Source of the DNA: Brevibacillus panacihumi W25
GTDB taxonomy: Bacteria; Bacillota; Bacilli; Brevibacillales; Brevibacillaceae
Direction: 5' to 3'
DNA length: 64,000 bases
Assembly (NCBI RefSeq): GCF_000503775.1
Contig: NZ_KI629785.1
Location: 248,001 to 312,000, forward strand
The notes beneath the pieces were generated by a model that made no database searches, had not been told where the DNA came from, and saw only the letters and a program-made list of their open reading frames with translations. Positions 34,901-45,868 of this stretch are shown here, in pieces; within the stretch, counting starts at the first letter, position 1, and every line of letters starts with the position of its first letter. A program made the position numbers and the translations under genes.

Positions 34901-36253
34901 GGACCCCTTCATTTTGACGGCCGCAATCTCGATAATGGTATGTTCAGCTGCATTTAGCCCCGTTGTTTCCGTATCGAAAACGACGAATTCTGTATGTTCG
35001 TCGATCAGACGATTGCTTTCTTCAGTAAGGTTGTAGACGATGTCTATGCCATCCTCCACCACGTAGGCTTCCATGCCCAAAATGCATTTGATGTTGTTTT
35101 TCTTGGCTACGGAATAGGCTTCCGGAAAAGCCTGTACGACTCCGTGGTCCGTAATCGCGATGGCGGGATGTCCCCATTTCGCAGCTGTGGAGACCAAAGA
35201 TTTGACGGAAGCAACAGCATCCATTGCACTCATCGGCGTATGGCAGTGAAGCTCGACACGCTTTTGCTCCGCCTTGTCTTTGCGAATGACCTGCTCAATC
35301 TGATTCAAGTCATTGGCATTCATGACCAGCTCGCGGATGAACGTATCGTGCTGCACGCTTCCCCGCACTTTTACCCACATGCCATCCTTCAGTACTTCAA
35401 GCATTTTTACATCTTCTTTATCTCGTGAAAAGATTTTTACCGTCAAGGAATCCGTGAAGTCCGTCACACAGAAGGTCAGCAAATGACGTCCGCTGCGCAG
35501 CTCCTTCAATTCGACGTTGAACACCGCCCCTTGAATCGTCACGCGCCGCTCTTCTTCCTGAATCTCCTGGATCGGAATCGGAGCGTCCTTGATTTCATAT
35601 CCGATCATCATCGAAGTAATCGCTTCAGCCTTGTCGCCGTTCTTGCTCTCCCGATCCTGCTGGACAGCCGTCATAACGACTTCAACCAAAGCCCGTTCTT
35701 CCTCATCTCTTTGTTCGGCAAATGCCTTGTACGCCTCATCGCTCTCCTCGGCGTGAAAGGAAAAACGCGGCAAGCAGCCTGTCGTCTGTTCGAAGGCAGC
35801 GATCAATTCGCTGTCCGCCTTCTTTCGTTTGACCATCTCGACGGTCATTTCAGTCGGCAAATACACCTTCACTTCTTGCAGTTCCACTTGTTTTCTCGCA
35901 TTGCGCATCGTAACTGCCAAGGAATTCAGGCTTGGTTCCAGCCGCGTCAGCAAAACACCCCAGTATTCCTCTATCACCATATCCATAGGGGGTATTTGAC
36001 GGTAGCGGAAATTCGCATCGACTTCGGCCAGATGAGAGAAGCTATTCGTCAAGCGCTGCATGAACGCCTGAAACACCTGAGCTGGCAGGAGGGATGGCAA
36101 TGTAAAATGAAACACCCATTTTTTGTTTTGCTTGAAAAGCTCCAGTTTATCAATTTGGCCGTCAAGGAAAAAACGCTCCACCCATTCATCTGGAATACCC
36201 ATCTGTTTGACCAAAAGGGAGAAGCGTTGTTTTTGCTCTTGTAAACGATCCAC
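31943..36253 (-). CDS. polC: DNA polymerase III PolC-type alpha subunit
   Basis: 1436 residues, essentially the B. subtilis length. N-terminal domains (about 1-225), OB fold (about 235-325), split PHP domain (HCHTP at 336-340), inserted proofreading exonuclease with DxE D427/E429 (VVFDTETTG), a zinc-finger region CPEC...CPSC, palm with DIDLNFSGDY, and C-terminal helix-hairpin-helix (ALNIVKAREEG). It is the essential leading-strand replicase of low-GC Gram-positives. GTG start at 36253. Confidence 0.97.
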   Translation of the reverse strand: MDRLQEQKQRFSLLVKQMGIPDEWVERFFLDGQIDKLELFKQNKKWVFHFTLPSLLPAQVFQAFMQRLTNSFSHLAEVDANFRYRQIPPMDMVIEEYWGVLLTRLEPSLNSLAVTMRNARKQVELQEVKVYLPTEMTVEMVKRKKADSELIAAFEQTTGCLPRFSFHAEESDEAYKAFAEQRDEEERALVEVVMTAVQQDRESKNGDKAEAITSMMIGYEIKDAPIPIQEIQEEERRVTIQGAVFNVELKELRSGRHLLTFCVTDFTDSLTVKIFSRDKEDVKMLEVLKDGMWVKVRGSVQHDTFIRELVMNANDLNQIEQVIRKDKAEQKRVELHCHTPMSAMDAVASVKSLVSTAAKWGHPAIAITDHGVVQAFPEAYSVAKKNNIKCILGMEAYVVEDGIDIVYNLTEESNRLIDEHTEFVVFDTETTGLNAAEHTIIEIAAVKMKGSEIIDQWTELIDPQLEIGPKTTEITGITNEMLRGKETLDVVLRKFKEFTGDAVLVAHNAEFDKAFINACAKRVGMEPWSNPFLDTLPLARMMYKGMRNYRLGTLAKKFNVELVNAHRALDDTVALAHVFQQMLKDIREASIQSLAELNEKSNEDADYKSSRPFHATILVRNKEGLKNLYKLVSRSHVETFYRWPRIQRSQLNKHREGLLIGTACKEGELMQAILRGKSPEELKEVASYYDYLELQPVSQYSPLLRNEEIPSLETMKGYHRMIVDLGKELGKPVVATGDVHFLNPEDHIFRDVFLLSKGDPTAGNQPPLYLHTTDEMLEAFSFLGEETAHEVVVTNTNLIADMIEDVSPIPDKLYTPNIEGADEELRQMCYDRATSLYGNPLPEIVEKRLEKELNSIIKHGFGVIYLISQRLVTKSLQDGYLVGSRGSVGSSFVATMSEITEVNPLPPHYRCPECKHSEFITDGSIASGFDLPDKDCPSCGTRLAKDGQDIPFETFLGFKGDKVPDIDLNFSGDYQPRAHKYTQELFGADYVYRAGTIGTVAEKTAYGYVRKYADERGLTLRNAEIARLVNGCTGVKRTTGQHPGGIIVVPDYMEIEDFCPIQFPADDNESEWRTTHFDFHSIHDNLLKLDILGHDDPTVIRMLQDLTGMDPKTIPLDDKKTMSIFSSTEALGVTPEQIGTNMGTLGIPEFGTKFVRQMLEDTKPTTFAELVQISGLSHGTDVWLNNAQELIRNGTCKLPDVIGCRDDIMVYLIYKGLEPSRAFKIMESVRKGKGVPEEDQEEMRKNNVPDWYIESCQRIKYMFPKAHATAYVMMAVRIAYFKVHRPLEFYATYFTVRADDFDIPLMVKGSAAIRQKIEEIEGKGHDAQPKEKALLTVLEMALEMVERGFSFANVDLYRSDATRFLIEGNSLLAPFNALPGLGTNAALNIVKAREEGEFLSKEDLLSRSRISKTILEYLEEQGALQGLPESNQLSLF

Positions 36254-36286
36254 GGTACTCCCACCTTCCCTTTGACAAGAAAAAGA

Positions 36287-36314
36287 GGTACTCCCTTGGT
36301 ATCAGGGAAGTACC
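36287..36314 (-). terminator. Rho-independent terminator of proS
   Basis: GGTAC-TTCCCT pairs with AGGGA-GTACC with one bulged base (arms around 36287-36296 and 36304-36314), followed on the minus strand by TCTTTTTC. Confidence 0.8.
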
Positions 36315-36356
36315 CCGTATATTTCGACAAAAACCGGCTTATTTCCTGCTGGTTAT

Positions 36357-38105
36357 TTATTCGCCAAACAGTTCTTGTCCCGTGTGGTCAATGCTTGCCA
36401 GCAGAGCTTTTACTGTTGGTACAAGCTCGTCCAGCTTGACTACATGGTTTTCTCCGTTTTTGCGTACGCGCACTTCAACGGTTCCTTCTTGTGCCGCCTT
36501 GTCTGAGACGGTAATACGCAGCGGCAGTCCGATCAGATCTGCATCTTTGAACTTCACGCCTGCACGCTCTGGACGATCGTCAAATAGCACTTCGATCCCC
36601 GCACGTTGCAATTGTTCCGTGATCTGTTCACTTGCCTGGCGCTGTTCCTCCACTTTTACATTGACTGGGATGACATGCACGTGGAAAGGAGCGACAGCTA
36701 CTGGCCAGATAATGCCATCATCGTCGTTGTTTTGCTCGATGACAGCCGCGATAGTCCGGGATACGCCGATTCCGTAGCAGCCCATAATCATCGGCTGGCT
36801 TCTACCGTTTTCGTCGAGGAAGGTAGCGCCCATCGCCTGTGAGTACTTGGTACCCAATTTGAATACGTGACCAACCTCAACGCCACGTGCGAACTTGATC
36901 GCTCCCCCTGTGCGCGGGCATTTGTCCCCTTCGGTAATATTGCGCAGATCCGCAAATCGGGACACCGCAAAATCGCGGCCAGGAGCGACGTGGATGAGGT
37001 GGTAGTCGGTTTCATTGGCGCCGACGATGCCATCATGCACATCCTGCACGAATTGGTCTGCAATGATTTCCACTTTCTTGGCATCGAGACCGACAGGACC
37101 CACGAAGCCCGCCGGAGCACCTGTCAACTCGCGCAGCTCGGCTTCGGAAGCCATGCCTACATGTGTGGCATCATAGAGATTTTTCAGTTTTACTTCATTC
37201 AATTCGTGATCTCCGCGAACCAGGACCATGACAAGTTGGTCGTCCACTCGGTAGATCAGACTTTTGATAATCTTCTTTGCTTCTACGTTCAGCGCCTGGG
37301 TCAATTGCTCGATCGTTCTTACATCTGGTGTATGAACTTTTTGCGCAGCAGGCACTTCTCCTTCTGGCTTCGCGGATGGTGTGTACACCACTTCCGCCTT
37401 TTCCAGGTTGGCAGCAAAATCGCCCTCTTCAGAATAGGCGATCGTATCTTCCCCGATTTCGCACAAGGCCATGAATTCATAGGTGCCTTTTCCGCCGATC
37501 GCTCCGGCGTCTGCCTCTACTGCGCGGAAATTCAGTCCGACACGGGTGAAAATGCGAGTGTAGGCGTCGTACATCGCCTGGAAGTTGCGATCCAATCCTT
37601 CTTGCGTCGTGTCAAAGGAATACGCATCCTTCATGATAAATTCGCGGCAACGAATCAAACCGAAGCGCGGTCTTACTTCATCCCGAAACTTGGTCTGAAT
37701 CTGATAAAGGTTGATCGGAAGCTTTTTGTAGGAATTGATCTCGTCGCGTACCAGACTGGTAATGACTTCCTCATGGGTTGGACCCAGTGCAAAAGGACGC
37801 TCATGACGGTCCTGCAAACGAACCAACTCCGGTCCGTAAACATCCCAGCGGCCAGTCTGATGCCACAGCTCGGCAGGCTGCATCGCAGGCATCAACAGCT
37901 CCTGGGCGCCTGCGCGATTCATCTCCTCACGCACAATTGCTTGGATTTTATGCAAGGTGCGGATCGCCAGCGGGAGATAGGTATAAATCCCCGAGGCCAA
38001 CTGGCGAGCCATCCCTGCGCGCAGGAGCAGCTTATGGCTGGCGATCTCCGCGTCAGCAGGCACTTCCCGCAAGGTAGGGATCAACATTTGACTTTGCTTC
38101 AACAC
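36357..38105 (-). CDS. proS: prolyl-tRNA synthetase (bacterial type)
   Basis: 582 residues, a class II synthetase of the bacterial ProRS type: catalytic core motifs (motif 2 around [18 protein letters not shown], motif 3 around [14 protein letters not shown]), the inserted YbaK-like editing domain (about 230-390) and a C-terminal anticodon-binding domain. It charges tRNA-Pro and edits Ala-tRNA-Pro. GTG start at 38105, 8 bases after AAGGAGG. Only 55 bases separate it from ispG, with no T-box visible. Confidence 0.96.
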   Translation of the reverse strand: MLKQSQMLIPTLREVPADAEIASHKLLLRAGMARQLASGIYTYLPLAIRTLHKIQAIVREEMNRAGAQELLMPAMQPAELWHQTGRWDVYGPELVRLQDRHERPFALGPTHEEVITSLVRDEINSYKKLPINLYQIQTKFRDEVRPRFGLIRCREFIMKDAYSFDTTQEGLDRNFQAMYDAYTRIFTRVGLNFRAVEADAGAIGGKGTYEFMALCEIGEDTIAYSEEGDFAANLEKAEVVYTPSAKPEGEVPAAQKVHTPDVRTIEQLTQALNVEAKKIIKSLIYRVDDQLVMVLVRGDHELNEVKLKNLYDATHVGMASEAELRELTGAPAGFVGPVGLDAKKVEIIADQFVQDVHDGIVGANETDYHLIHVAPGRDFAVSRFADLRNITEGDKCPRTGGAIKFARGVEVGHVFKLGTKYSQAMGATFLDENGRSQPMIMGCYGIGVSRTIAAVIEQNNDDDGIIWPVAVAPFHVHVIPVNVKVEEQRQASEQITEQLQRAGIEVLFDDRPERAGVKFKDADLIGLPLRITVSDKAAQEGTVEVRVRKNGENHVVKLDELVPTVKALLASIDHTGQELFGE

Positions 38106-38160
38106 GTGCGTGTCCTCCTTATGCCTTTACAGCAATCAACTTCTTTATCGAATCGATGCA

Positions 38161-39231
38161 CTATTTGACTTGTTCTTTCACGATTTCGTCGATTTCCTTC
38201 ATCAACTCTTCAAACAGTTCGTCTTCCTTCACTTTTCGCACAATCTCGCCATTGCGGAAGATCAGGCCTTCTCCGTTACCGCCTGCAACACCGACGTCTG
38301 CCTCGCGCGCTTCGCCAGGTCCGTTGACGGCACAGCCCATTACCGCTACTTTCAACGGTACTTTAAGCGTTGAGACCGCATCTTCTACACGTGTTGCCAG
38401 CCCGATCAGGTCGATGGCACAGCGACCGCAAGACGGGCACGCAATCACCACCGGATCGTTGTTGACGATATCGAGACTGCGCAGGATCTGTTTGGCTACC
38501 TTGATCTCTTCCACGGGGTCAGCTGTCAGCGATACGCGGATCGTATCACCTATCCCCATCGACAGCACGGTTCCGATTCCGACGGCGGATTTAATGCTCC
38601 CCGAAAATTGAGTTCCGGCCTCGGTAACACCAACATGCAATGGATAATTGCGCTTTTGTGCCATCAGCGAGTAGGTCTGGATCATTGTTGGCACATCCGA
38701 CGATTTCAAGGAAATCACGATGTTGTCGTAATTGAGATCTTCCAGAATTTCCACGTGATCCATCGCAGACTCTACGATCGCTTCAGGAGATGGGTATCCA
38801 TATTTTTCCAAAAGTCGTTTTTCTACCGAACCGGAGTTGACCCCGATGCGAATCGGCACATTACGCTCTCGGCACGCCTCGACGACTCTTTTGGTTTTTT
38901 CCTTGGAGCCGATGTTGCCGGGGTTGATCCGAATTTTATCTATACCGCTTTCGAGGGCAATCAATGCCAGCTTGTGGTCGAAATGAATATCGGCCACAAG
39001 CGGCAGCGGTGAACGTTCCTTGATTTGTTTGATGGCGCGGGCTGCATCTTCGTTGATGACAGCCAGGCGTACAATTTGACAACCGACATCATGCAGTCGT
39101 TGAATCTGGGCCAGTGTGCTTTCTACATCGCGCGTATCTGCGGTTGTCATGGATTGGATGACCACACTTTTTTGGCCTCCGATCTGCACTCCTCCTACAA
39201 ATACCGGTTTCGTCTCCTCGCGCTTGTACAT
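38161..39231 (-). CDS. ispG: 4-hydroxy-3-methylbut-2-enyl diphosphate synthase (IspG/GcpE)
   Basis: 356 residues with the [4Fe-4S] cysteines in CPSCGRCAIDL (about 265-275) and MGCAVNGPGE (about 300). It reduces MEcPP in the MEP isoprenoid pathway. Its place between rseP/dxr and proS puts two MEP genes (dxr, ispG) close together; B. subtilis has ispG elsewhere. ATG at 39231 after AGGATGG. Confidence 0.95.
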   Translation of the reverse strand: MYKREETKPVFVGGVQIGGQKSVVIQSMTTADTRDVESTLAQIQRLHDVGCQIVRLAVINEDAARAIKQIKERSPLPLVADIHFDHKLALIALESGIDKIRINPGNIGSKEKTKRVVEACRERNVPIRIGVNSGSVEKRLLEKYGYPSPEAIVESAMDHVEILEDLNYDNIVISLKSSDVPTMIQTYSLMAQKRNYPLHVGVTEAGTQFSGSIKSAVGIGTVLSMGIGDTIRVSLTADPVEEIKVAKQILRSLDIVNNDPVVIACPSCGRCAIDLIGLATRVEDAVSTLKVPLKVAVMGCAVNGPGEAREADVGVAGGNGEGLIFRNGEIVRKVKEDELFEELMKEIDEIVKEQVK

Positions 39232-39282
39232 TTTGCACCATCCTTTTTCTTTGTCTGTCTTGTATCATCTGTTATTACGTTT

Positions 39283-40563
39283 CTATGCAAACAATCGTTG
39301 CAAATCGTTCCAGGTCACGACCAGGATCAACAGCATCAAAAAAGCAAATCCGAGGAAGTGGACCATGCCTTCCTTATGTGGATCGACTGGACGTCCTCGC
39401 AACGCTTCTACTGCCAAAAAAGCCAACCGTCCGCCATCTAGCGCCGGCAACGGTAAGAGATTGAACAATCCCAGGTTGATACTCAGGACGGCAGCCCATT
39501 GCATGAGGACCGCAAGTCCTTGTTGGGCGAACTCTCCGGTCATCTTGAAAATCCCCACCGGTCCGCTCAAATCATCCAGGCCTACGCCTCCCGTGAACAG
39601 CATCCCTAACCCTTTCAGGATCATCACGGTAAATTTGTACGTAGAGGTTACACCGAATTTCAGCGCTTCTCCAGGTGCAGATGTAAGGGACTGCGTGACC
39701 ATGATCTTTCCGACATTATTTTCGTCACTGACTACCTTAAGAGGTACCTTGGAGATTTGTCCATCACGTTCGATCTCAAAAAGCAGCTCTTTGTTAGGGG
39801 AACTGCTGACGATTTCCACAACTTGCTGCCAGGTAGCCACTTTCGTCCCCTCAATCGAGATTACCTTATCTCCCTTGAGCAGTCCAGCCTCAGCAGCAGG
39901 ACCTCCGGCTTTCACCTCGCCGATGTAGGGAACATCATTCGGTACGCCAAAGGAAAGTCCAAGTGCTACGAAGAGCACGAAAGCCAGCAAGAAGTTGGCT
40001 GCAGGACCGGCAAAAATCGCCCAGAAGCGCTGCGAAACCGTCTTCCCTTTAAACTGGCGGTTCAAAGGTGCAATTTGAGCTTCGCGCCCGTCCTTCACCA
40101 ATTGGGCTTGGGGATGTACCGAAAAATTGCGCTGCTCCCCGTCCACCTCGAGCGTCAAGGTAAGCGCATGTTCAAGATCGTAGCGAATCACGGTTCCCGT
40201 AATCGCTCTTGCAGAAGCTCCTTGTACGCCGTCCAACAAAAGATGGGTCACCTTCCCGACCGCATCACGTTCTATGGCGATTTCCATATTGGGTTGCAGC
40301 ATATCCATTTCGGGATCTTCGCCAGCCATTCGCACCATTCCACCGATGGGGAGCAGGCGAAGGGTATATTCCGTCTCTCCACGCTTCACACTAAAGATTT
40401 TGGGTCCCATGCCAAGCGCGAACTCACGACATAAAATGCCTGCCCTCTTGGCTAAGAGAAAGTGACCCAACTCGTGGAAGAATACGAGAGCGCCAAACAC
40501 GACTACAATCGCGACAATGGATTCGACGGAATCTAAATTGGGTAAAGGCAATTGAGCAGCCAC
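39283..40563 (-). CDS. rseP: site-2 zinc metalloprotease RseP/RasP
   Basis: 426 residues. Zinc motif H30-E-L-G-H34 in the first membrane segment, a PDZ domain (about 190-275; AGLLKGDKVISIEG) and the C-terminal LLPLPALDGGRL motif giving the third ligand. It cleaves membrane anti-sigma factors and signal-peptide remnants. GTG start at 40563; the ribosome site is weak (GGA...GAAAG). It follows dxr by 33 bases, as in B. subtilis. Confidence 0.93.
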   Translation of the reverse strand: MAAQLPLPNLDSVESIVAIVVVFGALVFFHELGHFLLAKRAGILCREFALGMGPKIFSVKRGETEYTLRLLPIGGMVRMAGEDPEMDMLQPNMEIAIERDAVGKVTHLLLDGVQGASARAITGTVIRYDLEHALTLTLEVDGEQRNFSVHPQAQLVKDGREAQIAPLNRQFKGKTVSQRFWAIFAGPAANFLLAFVLFVALGLSFGVPNDVPYIGEVKAGGPAAEAGLLKGDKVISIEGTKVATWQQVVEIVSSSPNKELLFEIERDGQISKVPLKVVSDENNVGKIMVTQSLTSAPGEALKFGVTSTYKFTVMILKGLGMLFTGGVGLDDLSGPVGIFKMTGEFAQQGLAVLMQWAAVLSINLGLFNLLPLPALDGGRLAFLAVEALRGRPVDPHKEGMVHFLGFAFLMLLILVVTWNDLQRLFA

Positions 40564-40596
40564 CTTTCATTCCAGTTTCGTACTGCCTTAACCGTC

Positions 40597-41754
40597 TTAC
40601 ATAAATGCCCGGGCTTGCGAGCGCGCCCATTGGTCAGCAGCAAAAATCTCATCCAGCGTAGGATTGGGAATCCCTTTATGGGCATCACAGGTTTTTCGCA
40701 CGATGGTTTCGATCGTCAAAAATCCTATAGAGCCTTTCAGAAACAGATCAACGGCAACCTCGTTGGCTGCATTCAATACAGCCGTGTAGGTACCGCCAGC
40801 CCTTCCGCATTCATAGGCCAATTGTAACAGAGGATAGCGCCCAAAATCCATGCCAGCAAAATGCAGCGTACCCAATTTTACCAAATCAAGCGGTTCGGTC
40901 ATCAGCGGCATGCGATGCGGATAGCTTAAAGCGTACTGGATTGGCACCCGCATATCGGGAGTACCAAGCTGAGCCATGACCGCACGATCCTGAAACTCCA
41001 CCATCGAATGGATAATACTTTCGTAGTGCAGGATCGTTTCAATCTGGTCGTAAGGCAGATCAAACAGCCAATGGGCTTCGATCACCTCAAAACCCTTATT
41101 CATCATGGTAGCGGAGTCGATGGTAATCTTGGCTCCCATGCTCCAATTGGGATGAGCCAATGCTTGTTCAAGTGTTACGTGGGAAAGCTCTTCTCGCGTC
41201 AGGTGTCGAAAGGAACCGCCAGACGCCGTAATGATCACCCGTGACAGCTCTTCTCGCCTTTCCCCCTGCAGGCATTGATAAATCGCGGAATGCTCACTGT
41301 CGACCGGTATGATAGCTACTCCTTTTTCGCGTGCTGCCTTCATCACGACAGGACCTGCACATACCAAGGTCTCCTTGTTTGCGAGTCCAATCGTCTTCCC
41401 CTCTTCAATCGCTGCCAATGTAGGTGCAACCCCAACGCTTCCAACCACGGCCGTCATGACAAATTCAGCTTCAGGATGACGAGCGACAAGCTCCATCCCC
41501 TCGCTTCCCACGACGATCTCTGACTGATTGTCGGGACCCAGCTTGGCCCGCAGGTCAAACGCTGCCTCCTCCGTAGCGACCGAAACCAACTGCGGTCGAA
41601 ACGTCTTCACCTGCTCTGCCAAAAGCTCCACATTGGTCCCCGCAGCGAGTGCGACAACCCCGAACTGTTCCGGATGTTGTGCCACAACATCTAACGTGCT
41701 GGTACCGATTGAGCCTGTGGAGCCCAAGAGCGCTATTCGTTTCACGCGTTTCAC
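40597..41754 (-). CDS. dxr: 1-deoxy-D-xylulose-5-phosphate reductoisomerase
   Basis: 385 residues. N-terminal NADPH motif GSTGSIG (11-17), catalytic metal/substrate motif [10 protein letters not shown] and the loop ITASGGSFR. It makes MEP from DXP, committing carbon to isoprenoids. ATG at 41754. It sits between cdsA and rseP in the conserved envelope-precursor cluster. Confidence 0.96.
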   Translation of the reverse strand: MKRVKRIALLGSTGSIGTSTLDVVAQHPEQFGVVALAAGTNVELLAEQVKTFRPQLVSVATEEAAFDLRAKLGPDNQSEIVVGSEGMELVARHPEAEFVMTAVVGSVGVAPTLAAIEEGKTIGLANKETLVCAGPVVMKAAREKGVAIIPVDSEHSAIYQCLQGERREELSRVIITASGGSFRHLTREELSHVTLEQALAHPNWSMGAKITIDSATMMNKGFEVIEAHWLFDLPYDQIETILHYESIIHSMVEFQDRAVMAQLGTPDMRVPIQYALSYPHRMPLMTEPLDLVKLGTLHFAGMDFGRYPLLQLAYECGRAGGTYTAVLNAANEVAVDLFLKGSIGFLTIETIVRKTCDAHKGIPNPTLDEIFAADQWARSQARAFM

Positions 41755-41785
41755 CCTCTATATCTCTTTCTATATGCAAGCTTGC

Positions 41786-42571
41786 TCAGACAATACCTAA
41801 CAGATGCAGAACCGGAAAGACAAGAATCATACTGTCAAATCGATCCAATACCCCTCCATGTCCAGGTATGATCTGACCGGAATCCTTCACACCGTAATGG
41901 CGTTTGAATGCAGACTCCACCAAATCGCCCAACTGACCCATGACCCCGGTCACCAGGGCAATCAGCAAGGCCTGAGAGGTCGGAATCCCTCCGAACAACA
42001 TGTTTGCCACCATAACGATCACAAGCGACGTGAGCAGACCTCCCACAGCCCCTTCTGTGGTCTTGTTCGGGCTGATTTCGGGCCATAGCTTGTGGCGTCC
42101 TATGGCTTTCCCAATAAAATAGGCTCCCGAATCAGTGGACCAGATGCCCAGAAAAACGAGAATCGTCAGCATCAATCCGTCCGGAAGATTGCGTGCGGCA
42201 GCCATGTAAGTAAAACCGTACCCTATGTATAACGCTCCCACTATCGTAAGAGCGATGTGTTCAATGTGAAACTGATTTTTCCGTAAAACGGAGTAAATCA
42301 ACAGCAAGAAAAAGACAGGCAACATTAGATCCGGCGTCCCAATGTCTACCCTGGCAGAAAATGCGAGCGACGGCCAAACAATGCCGAGCATCAATACATA
42401 CGCCAATATTCCTGCCGGTACAAACGATTGAAGATTTGCCATCCGCAAAAATTCATATAAGCCTACAATGGCTAAACTCAAGACAAGCAGGGAGTACCAA
42501 GCACTTCCCAGATAGATCAGGAAAAGAAAGCCGATACCTCCAACCACGCCTGTTATAATCCGTTGCTTCAA
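41786..42571 (-). CDS. cdsA: phosphatidate cytidylyltransferase
   Basis: 261 residues with about eight membrane segments and the C-terminal CDS signature (SAFKRHYGVKDSGQIIPGHG, then GVLDRFDS). It makes CDP-diacylglycerol for phospholipids. It follows uppS by 17 bases and precedes dxr by 31. Confidence 0.95.
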   Translation of the reverse strand: MKQRIITGVVGGIGFLFLIYLGSAWYSLLVLSLAIVGLYEFLRMANLQSFVPAGILAYVLMLGIVWPSLAFSARVDIGTPDLMLPVFFLLLIYSVLRKNQFHIEHIALTIVGALYIGYGFTYMAAARNLPDGLMLTILVFLGIWSTDSGAYFIGKAIGRHKLWPEISPNKTTEGAVGGLLTSLVIVMVANMLFGGIPTSQALLIALVTGVMGQLGDLVESAFKRHYGVKDSGQIIPGHGGVLDRFDSMILVFPVLHLLGIV

Positions 42572-42588
42572 CTGATTCCACCTCTCGG

Positions 42589-43359
42589 CTATACCGCTCC
42601 GTAGCGACGAGCTCGGCCTTGGTATTCCACAATGGCTTGATAAAAGTGTTCACGGGTAAAATCAGGCCAAAGCACATCCGTAAACCACAATTCTGTGTAG
42701 GCCAATTGCCACAACATAAAATTGCTTAAACGAATTTCACCACTCGTGCGAATTAACAAGTCAGGGTCCGGGATATCGCTTGTGTACAGGTAGCGGGAAA
42801 TGTCTTCTTCTTGAATATCGTCCGGGCTGAGTTCACCCGCTTTCACGCGTTCTGCCAATTCGGCAAATGCCTTGATCATTTCATGGCGCGCCCCGTAGTT
42901 CAGCGCAAAATTAAGTTGCAATCCTGTATTTTCACGAGTTTTTTCTTCTGCTGTCAATAGAGCCTGCAAGGTATGCTTCGGCAACTCATCCTTGCTGCCG
43001 AGCATGCGAATGCGCACACCTCGTTCTATCAATTCATCCAATTCTGTCGACAAAAATTCTTGTGGAAGCCTCATTAAAAAATCAACCTCGTCGCGAGGAC
43101 GCTTCCAGTTTTCGGTTGAAAAAGCGTACATGGTCATGTAGCGAATGCCAATTTCGTCAGCCGTTTTCACGACTTCCTTCACTGTTTTCATACCCGCTCG
43201 ATGTCCGGCCACTCTGGGCAGATTGCGCATATTGGCCCATCGCCCGTTGCCGTCCATAATTACCGCAACATGCACGGGAATTTTGCCAGACGGATCAACC
43301 TCAGTTGCCTCCGGCTGTTTTTCCTTTCGGGTCCATTTACGCGCTAGATGTTCTAACAT
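42589..43359 (-). CDS. uppS: undecaprenyl diphosphate synthase (isoprenyl transferase)
   Basis: 256 residues. The catalytic Asp36 is in VIMDGNGRWA; RVAGHRAG, SFENWKRP-type (here STENWKRPRDEV) and the C-terminal RTSGEIRLSNFMLWQ motifs are intact. It makes the C55 lipid carrier for wall synthesis. The ATG at 43359 follows GGGGGA; the 12 extra codons upstream lack a ribosome site. Confidence 0.95.
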   Translation of the reverse strand: MLEHLARKWTRKEKQPEATEVDPSGKIPVHVAVIMDGNGRWANMRNLPRVAGHRAGMKTVKEVVKTADEIGIRYMTMYAFSTENWKRPRDEVDFLMRLPQEFLSTELDELIERGVRIRMLGSKDELPKHTLQALLTAEEKTRENTGLQLNFALNYGARHEMIKAFAELAERVKAGELSPDDIQEEDISRYLYTSDIPDPDLLIRTSGEIRLSNFMLWQLAYTELWFTDVLWPDFTREHFYQAIVEYQGRARRYGAV

Positions 43360-43393
43360 AAGTGTTCCCCCGTAATGAGAGATATAGACATAC

Positions 43394-43415
43394 ATCCCCC
43401 TCCATAGAGGGGGAT
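43394..43415. other. strong hairpin between frr and uppS
   Basis: A perfect 9-bp stem (43394-43402 with 43407-43415), 4-base loop. No T-tract follows on the minus strand; a T/C-rich stretch flanks it on the plus side. It may be a processing or stabilising hairpin. Confidence 0.5.
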
Positions 43416-43425
43416 TTCTTCTTCC

Positions 43426-43982
43426 TTACACTTCCAAAATATCTTTCTCTTTATCTTTTACGATTTTATCAACTTCTGCAATAAATTTATCCGTTGTCTT
43501 TTGGATGCTTTCCTGGTGGCGACGAGATTCGTCTTCGGAGATCGTAGCAGACTTCTCCAGCTTTTTGATCTCATCATTGGCATCGCGACGAATGTTGCGA
43601 ATCGCCACTTTGGATTCCTCACCGCTTTTTCCAGCCAGCTTTACCAATTCCTTGCGGCGTTCTTCCGTCAACGGTGGAATGACAAGTCGGATAATCACAC
43701 CGTCATTGGAAGGCGAAATGCCCAAATCGGATTGCTGCAGAGCACGATCAATCTCTTTGAGGGCCGATTTGTCCCATGGTTGAATCGTCAGCATGCGCGG
43801 TTCTGGCACACTAATATTCGCCAACTGGCTGATCGGAGTTGGCGTGCCGTAGTAATCGACGACTACGCGATCCAGCATTGCTGGGTTTGCACGTCCTGCA
43901 CGAAGACTTGCCAGATCTTTTTTCAAGCTGGCGATCGCTTTGTTCATGCGATCTTCCATTTCTTTGATTACACTTTGTGGCA

Positions 43983-43983
<1 letters not shown>
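43426..43983 (-). CDS. frr: ribosome recycling factor
   Basis: 185 residues, standard length. It starts [24 protein letters not shown] and carries [15 protein letters not shown] and [11 protein letters not shown]. With EF-G it splits post-termination ribosomes. Its ATG shares one base with the pyrH stop (TGATG). Confidence 0.97.
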
Positions 43984-44819
<836 letters not shown>

Positions 44820-44828
44820 TCAGTTCGA

Positions 44829-44856
44829 AAATAGGGAACACGAAGGTGTTCCCTAT
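44829..44856 (-). terminator. terminator-like hairpin after tsf
   Basis: A perfect 12-bp stem (44829-44840 with 44845-44856), 4-base loop and only a short T-stretch (TTTTCG) on the minus strand, 7 bases after the tsf stop. Probably a partial terminator letting pyrH be read through. Confidence 0.65.
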
Positions 44857-44863
44857 TCCCTTA

Positions 44864-45751
44864 TTACTGCTTATTTACTTGCGCCATAACCTCAGCAGCG
44901 AAATCTTCTTGTTTTTTCTCGATTCCTTCGCCCACTTGGAAACGAGCGAATTCTTTCAGCGTCGCACCCGCTTCTTTCAGCAGAGTAGCCACTTTCTTGT
45001 CTGGATCTTTAACAAATGGCTGTTCAACGAGCACGTACTCTTCGAAGAACTTGGAAAGGCGGCCTTCCACCATTTTTTCTACGATATTAGCAGGCTTTCC
45101 TTCAGCCAGCGCTTGGTTTTTCAATACTTCGCGCTCGCGGTCGATCTCGTCTTGGGAAACCTCGTCACGGTTTGCAAAGCGAGGGTTGGAAGCGGCTGCA
45201 TGCATGCCCAGGTCTTTTGCCAGGGAATCGTCTTTGGTGCCTTCCAGAGTCACCAGAACGCCGATTTTACCGCCCATGTGCAGGTAGGAACCAAATGTGC
45301 CAGCATCCGATTTTTCACTCAGGAAGAAGCGGCGGAAGGTGATGTTTTCTCCGATAGTGGAGATTTTTTCGTTGATGACATGTGCAAGGGTTTCGCCTTG
45401 GCCTTTGAATGGTTGTTCCAAAGCTTCCTCAACGGTAGCTGGGCGTTGGGTCACTACGTGTTCAGCAACGTCTTTCACCAGTTGTTGGAACTCAGGGTTT
45501 TTCCCTACGAAGTCTGTTTCGCAGTTCACTTCTACGATTGCAGCGAAGTTGCCTGCTTCTGCAGTTGCAGTCAGACCTTCTGCTGCGATGCGGCCCGATT
45601 TTTTCGCCGCTTTCGCGATCCCGCGCTCACGCAGCAAATCAATTGCTTTTTCCATATCGCCTGCAGTTTCTTCCAGTGCGCGTTTGCAATCCATCATACC
45701 TGCACCTGTACGCTCGCGCAATTCTTTAACCGCTTGTGCACTAATTGCCAT
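44864..45751 (-). CDS. tsf: elongation factor Ts
   Basis: 295 residues: an N-terminal UBA-like domain starting [21 protein letters not shown], a core with the TDF motif (CETDFVGKN) and a coiled-coil arm. It recycles EF-Tu by releasing GDP. ATG at 45751 after AGGAGG. It follows rpsB but has its own promoter (45784-45813) after the rpsB terminator. Confidence 0.97.
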   Translation of the reverse strand: MAISAQAVKELRERTGAGMMDCKRALEETAGDMEKAIDLLRERGIAKAAKKSGRIAAEGLTATAEAGNFAAIVEVNCETDFVGKNPEFQQLVKDVAEHVVTQRPATVEEALEQPFKGQGETLAHVINEKISTIGENITFRRFFLSEKSDAGTFGSYLHMGGKIGVLVTLEGTKDDSLAKDLGMHAAASNPRFANRDEVSQDEIDREREVLKNQALAEGKPANIVEKMVEGRLSKFFEEYVLVEQPFVKDPDKKVATLLKEAGATLKEFARFQVGEGIEKKQEDFAAEVMAQVNKQ

Positions 45752-45783
45752 TGAGTGAAACCTCCTTGAAAAGTTACGTTCTA

Positions 45784-45813
45784 AGTATAGTCTGCCTTAC
45801 AACCAGCTGGTAA
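45784..45813 (-). promoter_or_regulatory. candidate sigma-A promoter of tsf
   Basis: On the minus strand TTACCA (45808-45813), 18 bases, then TATACT (45784-45789), about 33 bases before the tsf ATG and after the rpsB terminator. Confidence 0.5.
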
Positions 45814-45868
45814 ACCCTTCATCAGTCTGGGCCAAAGCCAACCAGCTTGCCGACTGATTCAGAAAAAA

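Noticed and set aside
38106..38160. T-box or tRNA-Pro-sensing leader before proS
   Set aside because: The gap to ispG is only 55 bases and holds no T-box structure or terminator.
36867..38168. 433-codon plus-strand open frame opposite proS
   Set aside because: It is antisense to a complete ProRS; no domain or ribosome site supports it.
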